Assembly: GCA_949357655.1 (NCBI GenBank)
Contig: CASHTG010000001.1
Coordinates: 3,534,001-3,598,000 of the forward strand
Source: Parascedosporium putredinis
Lineage: Eukaryota > Ascomycota > Sordariomycetes > Microascales > Microascaceae
DNA length: 64,000 nucleotides
Reading direction: 5' to 3'
The number at the start of each line of letters is the position of its first letter. Positions within the stretch are counted from its first letter, which is position 1. The translations under genes and the position numbers were made by a program. The notes below the pieces were generated by a model that was given only the letters and a program-made list of their open reading frames with translations, ran no database searches and was not told the DNA's origin. Shown here in pieces: positions 23,545 to 35,159 of this stretch.

Positions 23545-24791
23545 ATGCTGGGCAAATCGGTTCTCACGGCTGGGCTGGCCGCCACTGCCGCCCAGGCTTT
23601 CGTCGTTATCCCCATCGCCGACGCCGATCGCGCCATCTCCGACCTCCTCCCCTTCGATGCCCCGCCAGGCCGAGGAACAGTCCGTTGACATCTCCTGCCC
23701 CGGCTGTCCCGTCGAGGTCGGCGCCTCCTCGTCAGCGGCATCCCGAACCACCTCGAGATGGTCTTCTCCATCGCAAAGTCCGCCAACGGCGATAGCCTCT
23801 TGGCCAACGGCTTCGAACTTTACCCCAACCCCGATCCCTTCACCAGCTCCCTCGTCGCCCCCAGGTCCCCGAGCTCGATGACGTCCAGGAGCCCGTCCGC
23901 ACCAAGGTCCAGCAGCTGGGCTACAAGTTCCACGTCTACCCCATCGCCAAGGAGGAAGAGGGTCAGCATCTCGAGTTAATCGGCGTCGATCTGAGCATTA
24001 TCGAGGTGGGCGGCTCCTTTGTCAAGGGTATTCCCGAGGTCAAGGTCCAGCTCGTCAAGAACGGCGACCGCCTTGCCATCGCCGAGGTCGTAACCGAGAG
24101 CCCTCGACTCCCCGACTTTGGCGCCCACTGCACTACTCTCTTCTGCAAATGGAAGGCCTTCTTCACCGAAAGGATGGCCATGCTCGGACGTCCCGGCGCC
24201 TCCTGCCACGACGACGACGCCTCCCCGCCCGACTCTCACGATCCTCCTTTCCGCCCTCCCCACGGACGCCCACACGGTCGCCCTCATGGTGGTCCTCCCC
24301 TCCACCTCCCCGCCCCCTCACGGTCGCCCCCATGGTGGTCCTCACGGCGCCCTTCCTGGCGGTCTCCACAGCAGCCCTCTCGGTATGCCTCACGGTATTC
24401 CTCCTCACCACCCCGCCATGTCCCCCGGCGGCTTCCATGAAGGCCAGTTCCCCCACCCAGGACCCTTCCACCACGGCCCTCCCGGCCACCGCCATCACGG
24501 CCTCAGCCACGTTTTCTTCATGTTCCTTACCCACATCCTACTTCCCATTCTTACTGGTATCATCGCCGGCATCACTGCCAGTCTTATCGGAATGGCCCTC
24601 GTTTCCCTTGTCGTTCGTGTCTTCAACGTTCTTCGCGGACGTCGCTCCTCTCCTGAGGAACCCCCAGCTACAAGGCCGATCCCGCCGAAGCCATCATGTC
24701 TGAGGAGAAGGCCGGCCTTATCCAAGAAGAGGATGACGACGTTGAGCCTCCTCCGTCTTACTCCGATGATGCTACTCCCGCCTCTAAGTAG
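23545..24791 (+). CDS. DUF7728-like secretory membrane protein with His/Pro/Gly-rich region, about 417 aa
   Basis: The start MLGKSVLTAGLAATAAQAF is a signal peptide. A conserved ectodomain follows, pieced from three frames: SVDISCPGCPVEV, then SGIPNHLEMVFSIAKSANG, FELYPNPDPFTSSLVAP, and ELIGVDLSIIEVGG. The CPGCP motif and the order of blocks resemble the fungal DUF7728 family. Then comes a His/Pro/Gly-rich stretch (PHGRPHGRPHGG and similar), a membrane span (FMFLTHILLPILTGIIAGIT), and an acidic PPPSYSDDATPASK tail. Frame breaks occur near 23660 (two C), 23724, 23858-23862 (C run), 24294-24312 (two bases) and 24661-24665 (C run). Allowing for them gives 418 codons. The function of the family is not known to me; the His-rich part could bind metal, which is speculation. 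Confidence 0.62.
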
Positions 24792-25290
24792 TAATGGCCT
24801 AGTTTTGTCTCGATCTAACCCTTGCCGTTTCTAAAAGGCGGCACTGAGACTCTAAATTCAAATAGCTCCATACCATTCTTTTCCTTATCTTCGGGATTTT
24901 CTTAGTTCATGGACAAAGGCTGCACAGGGGTTTCTTTTCTTTCTGGGAATTTGTGTCATATTATATCCATCTCCTTCGTTAACGCTGTAATCTTGTTGCA
25001 AACAAGAGAATAAAAACAAACATTATATCCGCAATGCAACGGCTTCCCATTTACTATTCCATGCCCCATGCTAAGTGATGTCCTCTTCCCTTGGTTGACC
25101 AGAGTACGTATCTATGTATACTTTCTGTTCTTTTCCATCCCTCTCCTGAACGCCCATTTATGAGAGGCGGGTTGTCTCATAATCTCGATCAGATTAGGAT
25201 CTCCGAGCCGGCGGCCCCGCCCTCTAACGAGAGTGGCCAGAGCAGGTAAAGCCTGTAACAAGACCCCAAAGGCAAAAGTAGACGGGTCCA
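24792..25290. other. Intergenic between convergent genes
   Basis: This is 3' flank of the DUF7728-like gene (+) and of the FLC channel gene (-). AATAAA-like sequence occurs near 25010 on the plus strand (GAATAAAAAC). Nothing else is recognised. Confidence 0.4.
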
Positions 25291-28164
25291 TCATTGCCAG
25301 CGAACGCTTCTCCTCACTTCTTTATCGTCAAAGGCCCGCGCCTGCACGCGCTCCAGAGCCGCGCCCTGGTCTTCCGGGGCCTCGAGCGGTGGGCTCATTT
25401 GCCGTCTTAGCCTACTCGAGTCCGGCCTCTCCGCGGGGCGCATCGGCGGCTCGGGCGGCGGAAGCGCGAGATCGACCGTGCTGCGCGACCCGGGATGAAC
25501 GAGAGCGGCCCGGCGGAGGCTGCTGACGGAATGTCGGGAGCTGAGGCTCACGGGACGGCTTCCGATACCGCCGGGCGCGACGAGAAAGACGCCGGAGCCG
25601 TTGTTCATCGAGTAGCGGTCGCTTAGGCGGCCGAGGGTCTCGCCAATCTTGGGCTCGCGGCGGACGCTGTTGACGGAGAAGTACGGCACGATGGGCTTCT
25701 GCTCCTCCTCTGGCTCGGAGCTCGCCGTCTTGACCGGCTCCGGGACGTCTGCGGCCCGCCGCTCTACTTTGGCCAAGAAGGTGGCCCGGCGGGACGCGAG
25801 GGACGCTGGGAAGGACTCGCGGTCGCGGGTGAGGGACATCCAGGACGAGATGACGCCCAGGATGATGAGGACGAGGACGGCCGCGACGAGGACGAGCTGG
25901 ATGAGGACCACGATGATGGCTAGGGCGGTTGAGGGGATACCGCCGAGGCCAAAGGCGGGTAGGAACCCGATGGACAGGCCTGCCGTGGCGACTTTGCTGA
26001 TGCCGAGGAGCCACACTGCGGCGGCGGCATTTCGCGAGCCCTCGAACGGCTGGAGCCTCGCGGTGACGATAAAGGCAACGACCTCGATGAGCAGCAGGCC
26101 AAAGACCTGCGCCATGGGGCTCGCGACCGCGGCGCCGAGCAGCGCGGCCCGCACCACCTGGTACCCGAACCACCAAGCGAAGAACCACCATCTCGTCCGT
26201 CGGTAGTGGGCCGTCAGCCACCCGAACCTCTTGACGTACGCGTCGTCCTCGTGGACGCTCACCCGGGCCGGGTCGTCGTCGGCGTAGCGGACATGAAGCC
26301 ACGGAAGCGTCGCGAGAGGACGCCGCGCTTTTTCCTCCTCCGGCGGCAGGCTCGAGTGGCAGACGAGCGTGATGGCGGGGATGACCTTGAGCACGCGGGA
26401 GGGCTCCACGCGCAACCGGTCGCGGACGACCTCGTAGCGGCCGAGGCGTAGGCGGACGAAGCACGCGTAGAAGACGACGCTCCCGACGGCGAGTAGGACG
26501 AGAAAGCCCATGACGCCGGTAATGGCTTTGACTTCGGCGGGGGCGGGCGACGCGAGTTGAAAGAGGGCCAACGTTAGCAGCGGGGTGAGGCCTAGGAAAA
26601 TGTCCGCAGGGACGCCACCGCTATGTAGCCGGCGAGGTGGGCTCTAAAGTAGGCGACCTTGTCGGGGTCAACTCGCGTGCGCGCCCAGCGCAGGCCGAGA
26701 ACCCAGCGGAGCAGCGCGATTGATGCCGCGACGAGGGCTAACAGGACGAAGAACCACACCAGTGCCACGAGGAAGGCGGCGGACGTGGGCAGCTTGAGAA
26801 CGGCCAGGGTCCCCGCGAAGCCGCCGTGGGATCCCGGCAGGGGCAGACCGGGTCTTGCCGGGCCCCCGGCCCAGGTATAGTCGTCGGGGTTGCTCGCGTT
26901 GAAAGGCGGCGCCTGTCTCTTGAACAGGCTGTTTGCAAGCTTGCCCGAATTGGCAACGGCGGCAGCGGCTACCCTTTCGCGGGGCGGCACGCCCGTAAAG
27001 GCGCTGGGGCAGTCCGCCGTCGAGGACCACGGATCCCACCGTGTTCGCCGCGCTCGCGTTCCCGCTGATACCGGCAAACGAGGCCACCCCATCGACGATC
27101 TGCTCCGCGTAGACGAGGCCCGACGCCCAGGCAAAGTTGCTTCGCCAAGCGGGGAGGACGCTCGGCCACGGCAGAGACACGGCGCCGGAGAGGAATATGG
27201 AGTGGAACGTTTCAAAGATGATGAGGCCGGAAAAGGCGTGGGCGTAATGCGTCCTCATTTGCGAAATGGCGGTGCCGTACACGGCGAGGGCAAAGGAGGA
27301 GAGGATGGCAAGAGTGGTGAAGAAGGCGAGGATGACGGGGATGGCGATGGGGTGGGAGAGGCTCTGGCCGTTTTGTAGGGCGGCTTGGAAGCACCCGATG
27401 CGGGTTTGTGTAGTGTTGGAGAAGACTTGCAGACGGGCGACGCCGTCAAAGTCGGGTATTTGGTATGCAATGCTCGGGATGACGTCGAGGGCGGAGGGGG
27501 TATGGGAATGAGAGCCCACGCTGTCAAGGGCATGTTGATATCGACTGGGCACATGCTGTAAGGTCCAAGCGAATTCATCGTTAGTTTCCATACCATACAT
27601 ACACGTCGTCGTGAATGTAGCCAGTGCGTGGTTTCTTTCTCTTATTCACGTACCTATACACCTGCGTCAAGCACGGGTCAAAGACCATTTCAAACTGCTG
27701 TTCCCCGTCTACCTCCGATCAAATCAGGTCAGCGGTTTGGGACCTCTCACGGTCGAGACCCATTTTGTTTTCAGAACCAATACTCACACGCTTCGACTGA
27801 TATATGCACTGCGACCCGTTAGCAAAAAGGACCACTCCTCCTAGACCGAAATCACTGGACGTACACATGACATTCTCCTCAACTAGGGTCGAGGATCCAT
27901 GCAAGTGGAACAGAACTGTCGAGTTATCCCTGTATAAACCTGCATCGAACTTGGTGATGCTGAAAGGTCGTCCCCACCGCCACCGCAGTCGCCAAAATCG
28001 CCGGTGTAAAGCGCCGGTGTCCGATGGGACGGAACAAATATTCTCTGGCCATCGTCGTCGAATCCCGGAAGAAGTCTCGTTTCCCTCGCCTCTACGTTTG
28101 CGTACAAGATGTTCCAAGAGAGCACGAGGAGTCCCAGACGCCCCAATGGTTTGCGCCGCGCCAT
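25291..28164 (-). CDS. ML-domain TRP-like channel / flavin carrier (FLC) family, about 896 aa
   Basis: Exons on the minus strand are 27788-28164, 27654-27697 and 25291-27555. After a signal peptide (MARRKPLGRLGLLVLSWNIL) comes an ML-like lumenal domain with FSITKFDAGLYRDNSTVLFHL, QFEMVFDPCLTQVY and IPSIAYQIPDFDGVARLQ. Then follows a long TRP-like multi-span region (for example ILSSFALAVYGTAISQ, FLVLLAVGSVVFYACF, AIIVVLIQLVLVAAVLVLII) and a polar cytosolic tail. This is the architecture of yeast Flc1-3 and fission-yeast Pkd2/Trp663-type proteins, linked to FAD transport into the ER, calcium and wall integrity. Breaks occur at 27964-27966, 27496-27500, about 26985-27020 (two bases) and 26597-26600. 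With them the exons total exactly 897 codons. Sequencing indels are the likely cause. Confidence 0.8.
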
Positions 28165-31100
28165 GGCGACATATGAATAAGTCAAAAGGCGGATGAGGAT
28201 CGGGGCGCTCTCTTCGTTGTCGACGAGGAGTGGGAGATGGTAAGCCGGCAAGGCGTTTGCAGTCGATTGATTGCCTTGCGGAAGGGGTGCTCTTGATCTC
28301 TCGTAGAGCGTGTCAAATCCAAGGCTCGTAGGGTAACGGTCGCGTGCTATCGGTGTAAGTGGAGGAACTGTCGCGCATGCGGTTGCGGTCGATTTTTGTT
28401 TTCCGGTTCACAAGGGAAATGCGTGTATAAGAAAAAGTCATTTCTCTCTTTAAAACAAATGCGAAGAATTAAATTATTCCATTTCTATTTCCAAGATGCA
28501 TTGGCCAAGGCCTAAACTCGTGGATGGGTTGGTGACGATCGAAAATGCCCAGAAACCATTCACCTCGTGTTCATCTCCGGTTGAGCAGGGTCCGACCTCA
28601 AAATCAGATCGACCAACGTACTTTATGCGACGCCTCGAGTCAAACCATACGTGGGGAACTACTCAAAAGAGGAGAAGAGACCAAAAGCCCTTTTCGCCCC
28701 CATTGAGAGGCCAAAGGTTGAAAAAGTATGAGGACGAACCAATTTGAGGCAAAAGTCCAACCGAGGCACGAGACTCGATGAGCCGCGATCCTGAAGCCGT
28801 GCACATCAAACCCTCAAAGTTATAGCATCGCGATCCCATCTGGCTGGGCACCATGCGAATTTTGCTTGGCTAAAGAAGGGTTCGGGCCTCACGCAGTCCC
28901 GTCTCGAACTCACTTGAAATTTATTTCCATCTTGCTCAACGCAATGAAGCCTGGCTATTCAGCTGATGCCATCAAGTCTTGGTCCCGGATCGATCGCCGA
29001 GTATCCAAGGTTCGCAGAGTATCGACGGTGGATCGTTACATCAATTGAGGGGAGCTCCTCGATTTGTTTGAACCGTCTTAGAGTAGGATATACGTTTTAC
29101 GTGGAGAGAAAGGTGGGCTTTTCGCCGCGAGCGGATGCTCTCATCCGAAAATCGAAACATAGTTCGTCTGGCAGGCGGGATCTGGTCATGTTTCTGAGGC
29201 CGGTGCGGGGGTTGATACGGGAAGATTAACGAAGCACTCAGTCAAGCTTGGCGAAGTCGCAATTCTCAGTGTATGACTCAGCTGCCCAGAGGACTCTTTC
29301 CATCTTTCCCTCGACTCGCCCTTTCGTGATCGCTCTCGTGACTTGAATCAGGAGCTGCCATGATGTCTATACCAGGCAGCTTAAGAGGTGAGAGATGCTC
29401 CCACGTCAAGGTGTAAGCTGGCTCTCCAGGATCGCCCTCTGTTTCCCAGGGTCTGTTAGTGGATTTCATAACCAAAAGTGGACCAATTGTGGGAGGACAT
29501 CTCGAGGTGCCATCCAGGGGTCCTCCCAGCTACCTAAAGCTGCGTCGGAGTTAGGAGGGCAGAGACTCAAAGGAGCTCAAATGCTCGGGGGAGAGGAGAG
29601 GGGAACCCCTCTACCACATGGGAGGTGACGCCTTTTCAGGCTGACCCTATCTCCGACCGAGCAAGAGCATACGGTCGGCCCTATTGATCCATTCTGCAAG
29701 GCCGGGTCGGCCTACGCCCGCGCATTCCACCACAGCAGAGTGTATCGTGAGTCGGCTTGGCGGGCGAGCGGCCTTGGCCCGCGGCAGCCCGGCTCCGCTC
29801 GCGGCACCCTAGGCCCCGGTGTAACTCAGCTGCGAAGACCACGCTCGCGCAATCAAGATACTACGACTTTCGACAAAACGCAGGTTCGTCTCGGAAAGTC
29901 ACATGCGGAATTGGCACACCGGGAATGGATGAGTTGTCGGGAACATGCATTTCCGCTCGAGTCCGCGGAAAATGCTTTGGGCTGGCCTTGGGCCGTGGAA
30001 CTTGGGCCATAAAACTTCAAATGATTACCTCGCAGTGTGGAGGATGCCAAGAGTATAGTTTACCACTCGTCTTGCGGCGCCACCAGTGTCGTCAGTTATT
30101 GCCAGTCTCGCGTCAGCGTGCCTGGCGTCGGAGTTTGCAAACAAGGAGCCCGCTCCCATGCGCATCTCATGTCAAAAACGCAGAGCGAATTGAAACGTGG
30201 GGGAGAATATGGTGGATCTGAACAAAGCGCGATGCGGAAGCCTGCAGGGTGCATGCGACGAGTGTGATGGAAGCGAAGCCTCGAACCTCGAGGTCGTCCC
30301 GGAAATTCTTGGTGCATGGGCTCTTACAGTGAGAGATCCAAAATTGGGTGAAGGGCGAGGCTCGGTTGTCATCGCGCCCGGTTAGGCATCGGAGGCATCG
30401 AAGGACTAGCAGTAAATGTTGAGTGCTCAGAATTTGGCCTGCTGGTGTGTTACTTAGAAGCACCAGCGATCACGGGCCCCCACATTAAGCAACCTCAAGA
30501 TCTCAAGCGGGGATAGCGAAATGCCCTTTCTAGTTGCCTGTTCGAAACCATCATACTGGCCTTGCATGCGCTGGCCAGTGTTCTGGTCCCTATCAAAGCT
30601 TCAACTGTAGAGAAGAACACTTGTTTAGGATTTTCTCACTTGGCTCGACTACGGGAGGGAGGCGGTGGATGAAGATGCCGGATTGTTTTCCGAAATGGGG
30701 TAGAATCGCACGTACGTACCCGACCTGACTTAGCCTCTTTTGAGGACTAGGGGGTTGAACAGGCGGAAGGGCTGCTTGGCCGCCTATTTGTCTCTTGCCT
30801 CGTTTATCGATAGGGCGTGTGCTGTTTATTAATCACGTCAACGGTTCAACCAGTGCTGCTTGTACATTTTCTCCCTCTTGGTCTCAGCCCGACTCATTTG
30901 CCCCTCCACTTCTCCAAATGCCTTGCTCTGAAAAAGGCAAGAGGGGCACAGGAGGATGGAGGGGCAACTTCCTCAGGGCAGAACCTTGAACCGGTTCGGA
31001 CCCACAGGATCGGAATTGTGGAAGGTACGAGGTAGTTTTTGCCCACTCCGTCAACTGGCTTTGAGCACTTGAGCACTTGAGCCTTCAATGTCTACTTGCA

Positions 31101-32553
31101 AGCTTGTATTGTCGTTGTAAGTCACAGTACCTCGAGCTCAACCATCTCCGCGGGTGGACATTTCTCAAGTGTGAATTGAATTTATCTCATCCATGTTTTC
31201 TTTTCATACTCGTGCTTGCGGTGTGGACATCCCGATGACCGCGCGTCGGCCATATCAATTGATACCAACACATATTACTCGGACCACTAGCGGGTGTGTC
31301 AAACATCGGGAAAATCCAACCCCAGCCAAGCTCATATTATTCCGGACCATAGCCATCGTCAATCTACGGAGAAGGGGACTGCCGCGGCTGGCTCCCGTGC
31401 TCGAATTCACGGGAGTCCGCGAGGTGGCGCTTGTAAGGGCTTGCGTGTGAGAAGACGAGATGTACTGTATTGGACTGCATGCAGAGTAAGGAGGGAGAGA
31501 AGAGAGGAGAAGAGAGGAAAGGAGTGAGCGAGGATGTGTCCATGCGCGGCAGGCGCCTCGACTGGACATGTTTGAATTGCCTCAATACCAATGGGCCGAT
31601 GCTACGGTCGTTCACGGACTGAGACCCTCGACGAAGAGACCAAGCACTCAGTGCTGAATGCGCCGACCGGACTAGTTGGCGGGTTGACGAGTTGACTGGT
31701 TGACTGGTTGAATGGATCATGTTCACCCTCCTCCGCCCGGTATGTGGAAAACGGGTGAGAAAAGCTGTCAAAGATTGAAACGTTGTACCGAGACAACAAT
31801 GGACAGCTGACAATGTACTTTGCACATTACCCCGTCAAGCCCGTCAATGGATCAATCCCTTCCCCTTTTCCCTCTTGCGCATGCCTTGATTTCGGTAACC
31901 ACCATGCCACTGTAGCGCCTGTGGCTATTTGAGGGCTATTCGGGGCATGGATGGGTCCACCGGATCGATGAATTACTTACCAAGACTGACTTGCCTGACG
32001 ACCTCTACACGCAAGACAAGCCCCTACCTACTCGTACCTAGAGACCAGGCCGATTACAAAAGTCTGTTAATACCACATGCCTTGAGACAGACGCAACCCC
32101 ACATCTAAGAAGGGGATAGTCTTTCCCGTCCCTCCAATTCGCCAGGCTGCTAATGGGAAGGGCCCACGCCAAGATAGAGTGCTTCGAGCACGTCATTTGG
32201 AGCTAAAAGAACATTTTTTTTTCCGTCCTTGAATTCGTCCCGCCAGAAAATTTTATTTGTTTGCGTGGTGCTTTCTTCTGACCCAGTCTTCGGCTCGCTC
32301 AACCCACTCGCCTTGTCGATTAGAAATTAGGATTGAGCCTTGGGGGCAGTAATCAGAGACATTCAGGGATCGGACCCTTTCCATATTAATCCCCTCAATT
32401 CACCCCAAAACTCCCGCTCGTGTCAAGCTCCGCTTTTCGTCGTCGGGTTGCGTTGCGCAAAGGAGATGGGGGATCAATGGATGGATATAAGCTTGGGCTA
32501 GACGAGGAACCTCGCGAGGCCTCAGCACAAGCTCCCAAGAACACCTGCCTCGA

Positions 32554-32563
32554 ATGGCATCGT
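32554..32563 (+). promoter_or_regulatory. Near-match to a CYS3/MetR sulfur-control site
   Basis: ATGGCATCGT matches the published fungal sulfur-regulator consensus ATGRYRYCAT at nine of ten positions. It lies about 390 bases upstream of the ATP sulfurylase start, where such a site would make sense. A single imperfect site can occur by chance. Confidence 0.25.
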
Positions 32564-32755
32564 AGTCCCTCAATTGAAGTTTACCGTCGAGCCTGGGGCC
32601 TCGCAAAGCCTCTAGAAGACGAATTGGCCTGAAAAGAGGCAGATTGGGGCAACGTTTTTCAAGGTGACCCAGGCTGTCCGCCGAGCCAGACGCCTCCAGG
32701 ACTGTCGGAGCTCCGACATCCGGTGTACCGAAGGGACTGGTGTCTGTATGTACTG

Positions 32756-32765
32756 TATTTATAAA
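32756..32765 (+). promoter_or_regulatory. TATA-like element of the ATP sulfurylase gene
   Basis: TATTTATAAA occurs about 185 bases upstream of the start codon and is followed by a C/T-rich leader. It is the only clear TATA-like motif in this upstream region. Confidence 0.35.
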
Positions 32766-32949
32766 CCGCAACCCCAAGTTCCTCTTTGCTCCTAGTTTCC
32801 CCGGTCCCACTCCCTTTTCCCCTTCATAACTCTCTTGTTGCGCCCTATCCTCGCGTGACTCCCTCGACTCGACTCTACTCTTTTGCCATTGGAGAGCCAA
32901 GTTCCTGTTGTCTGTTTCTTTCGCCGCCTCCTCGATACCCTAACTCAAG

Positions 32950-35159
32950 ATGCCCCTCACCCCGCACGGAGGTGTCCTCAAGGACCTTTTCGCCCGCGAC
33001 GCCCCTCGCAAGGACGAGCTCGCTGCCGAGGCCGAGACCCTTCCCGCTCTCACCCTCTCCGAGCGCCACCTCTGCGATTTGGAGCTCATCCTCAACGGTG
33101 GTTTCTCTCCTCTCGACGGTGCGTCTAGTTCTTGCCCCATAGAGTCCTCTAGTCCTCCTCTTCTTCGCCCACACTCCCAAATCTGATGTCCTTGTGGTGC
33201 TCGGCCGCCCAAGGTGAACTGGCCGGGGCATAAGGAATTGCCCCGCAGAGGGGCTTGTGTGGTGGTGTCTCTGGACCGCGGAAATTTTTGGCTTGCGGAA
33301 ATTTAGCTGACCGTGCGCACTTACACACAAACAGGTTTCCTCAACGAGAAGGACTACAATGGGTATGTCGAATGAACAGGCGGGGCCTCACGAGGCCCAA
33401 AATCTTGTGTGGCTAGCAGTGCTAATTCATGGGAAATTCAGCGTCGTCAAGGACCTTCGTCTCGAGAGCGGTGTCCTCTTCAGCATGCCCATCACCCTCG
33501 ATGTCGACCAGGCTACCGTAGACGAGCTCGCGATCAAGCCCGGTGCCAGGATCACCCTCCGAGACTTCCGTGACGAGCGCAACCTCGCCATCCTGACCGT
33601 TGAGGATGTCTATAGGCCGGACAAGTACGTATAACCGCCATTGCTTGCTCCCCCATTTCGCTCTCAATTCCGTTGGTGAGCGCTAGTTGCTAACCCGCAT
33701 GGTTTACCCAGGGCACTTGAGGCTCGTGAGGTCTTTGGCAGCGAGGACGACAGCCACCCTGGTATCCACTACCTCTTCCATACCGCCAAGGAATTCTACG
33801 TTGGTGGTAAGCTCGAGGCTCTTAGCCGCCTCGACCACTACGATTTCTTGGAGCTCCGATGTAAGTTGCACCCCACAGAGAAAGAAGAAAAAAACTCCAG
33901 GGGGCTTTCAAACCACTTTTCTTGAGCGTGGAGCAGGCCCGCTAACCAGTTGATTTTTTTTCTAGACACTCCCTCCGAGCTGCGCGCTCACTTCGAGAAG
34001 CTCGGATGGCAGCGCATCGTCGCTTTCCAGACCAGGAATCCCATGCACCGTGCCCACAGGGAATTGACCGTCAGGGCCGCGCGATCCCAGCAGGCCAACG
34101 TCCTCATCCACCCCGTCGTCGGCCTGACCAAGCCCGGTGACATTGACCACTTCACCCGTGTCCGTGTCTACAAGGCCATCCTTCCCCGATACCCCAACGG
34201 CATGGCCTCCTTGGCCCTCCTCCCCTCGCCATGCGCATGGGCGGTCCCCGCGAGGCCATCTGGCACGCCATTATCCGAAAGAACCACGGTGCCACCCACT
34301 TCATCGTCGGCCGTGACCACGCCGGTCCCGGCAAGAACAAGCAGGGCGTGGACCACTACGGCCCTTACGATGCCCAGGAGGCCGTGCAAAAGTACCGCGA
34401 CGAGCTCGGCATCAAGATGGTCGAGTTCCAGGAGATGATCTACTTGCCCGACAGGGACGAGTACATGCCCAGGGACGAAGTCCCCGAGGGTGTCAGGACC
34501 ACCAACATCTCTGGTACCGAGCTCCGCTACAGGCTCCGTACCGGCCGCGAGATCCCCGAGTGGTTCTCGTACCCCGAGGTCGTCAAGGTCCTCCGAGAGC
34601 AGAACCCCTCCCGTCTGCCAAGGGCTTCACCATCTTCCTCACCGGTTACCAGAACAGCGGCAAGGACCAGATCGCCCGCGCCCTCCAGGCCACTCTGATG
34701 CAGGGAGGTGGCCGTCCCGTCTCCATGCTCCTCGGCGAGACCGTGCGACACGAGCTGTCGGCCGAGCTCGGCTTCAGCCGCGAGGACAGGAAGACCAACG
34801 TTGCCCGCATCGCTTTTGTCGCCTCCGAGCTTACCAAGGCCGGTGCCGCCGTCATCGCCGCCCCCATCGCTCCCTTTGAGGATGCTAGGCAGCAGGCCCG
34901 TGAGCTGATCGAGAAGACCGGCCCCTTCTTCCTCGTGCACGTCGCCACGCCCCTCGAGTTCTGCGAGAGGACCGACCGCCGCGGTATCTACCAGAAGGCC
35001 AGGGCTGGTGAGATCAAGGGCTTCACCGGTGTCGATGACCCCTACGAGGTCCCCACTACCGCCGAGCTCGTTGTGGACTGCGAGAAGCAGACCGTCAGGT
35101 CCATCGTGCACGAGATCATTCTCCTCCTCGAGAGCCGTGGTCTTCTGGACAGGCTCTAA
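32950..35159 (+). CDS. MET3: ATP sulfurylase (sulfate adenylyltransferase), 574 aa
   Basis: This enzyme makes adenosine 5'-phosphosulfate from ATP and sulfate, the first step of sulfate assimilation. Exons are 32950-33118, 33335-33362, 33442-33624, 33712-33860 and 33966-35159. The N-terminal domain starts MPLTPHGGVLKDL. The catalytic domain has the ATP-binding QTRNPMHRAH and the loop around MRMGGPREAIWHAI with GRDHAGPG. The C-terminal domain (FTIFLTGYQNSGKDQIA) is the APS-kinase-like domain that in filamentous fungi binds PAPS as an allosteric inhibitor. Two single-base gaps break the frame, in the C runs at 34222-34225 and 34605-34608. Adding one C at each gives 575 codons including the stop, the size expected for the fungal enzyme. 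It is therefore almost certainly functional in the organism. Confidence 0.95.

Larger units (their letters stand above)
28165..32949. other. 4.8-kb gene-poor interval, zinc-cluster-like remnant near its left end
   Basis: The largest gene-free stretch. At 28297-28490 (+) a short frame contains RRVTVACYRCKWRNCRAC and later GKCVYKKK, resembling a shortened Zn2Cys6 DNA-binding motif, but no start codon or downstream regulator domain was found. The remainder has only unsupported open frames, a TTGACTGG tandem near 31688-31712 and, at the right end, promoter-like C/T-rich sequence before the ATP sulfurylase gene. Confidence 0.4.

Noticed and set aside
29757..30221. Plus-strand 154-codon open frame
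   Set aside because: Composition is that of random GC-rich sequence with no recognisable motif, and there is no supporting splice or promoter structure.
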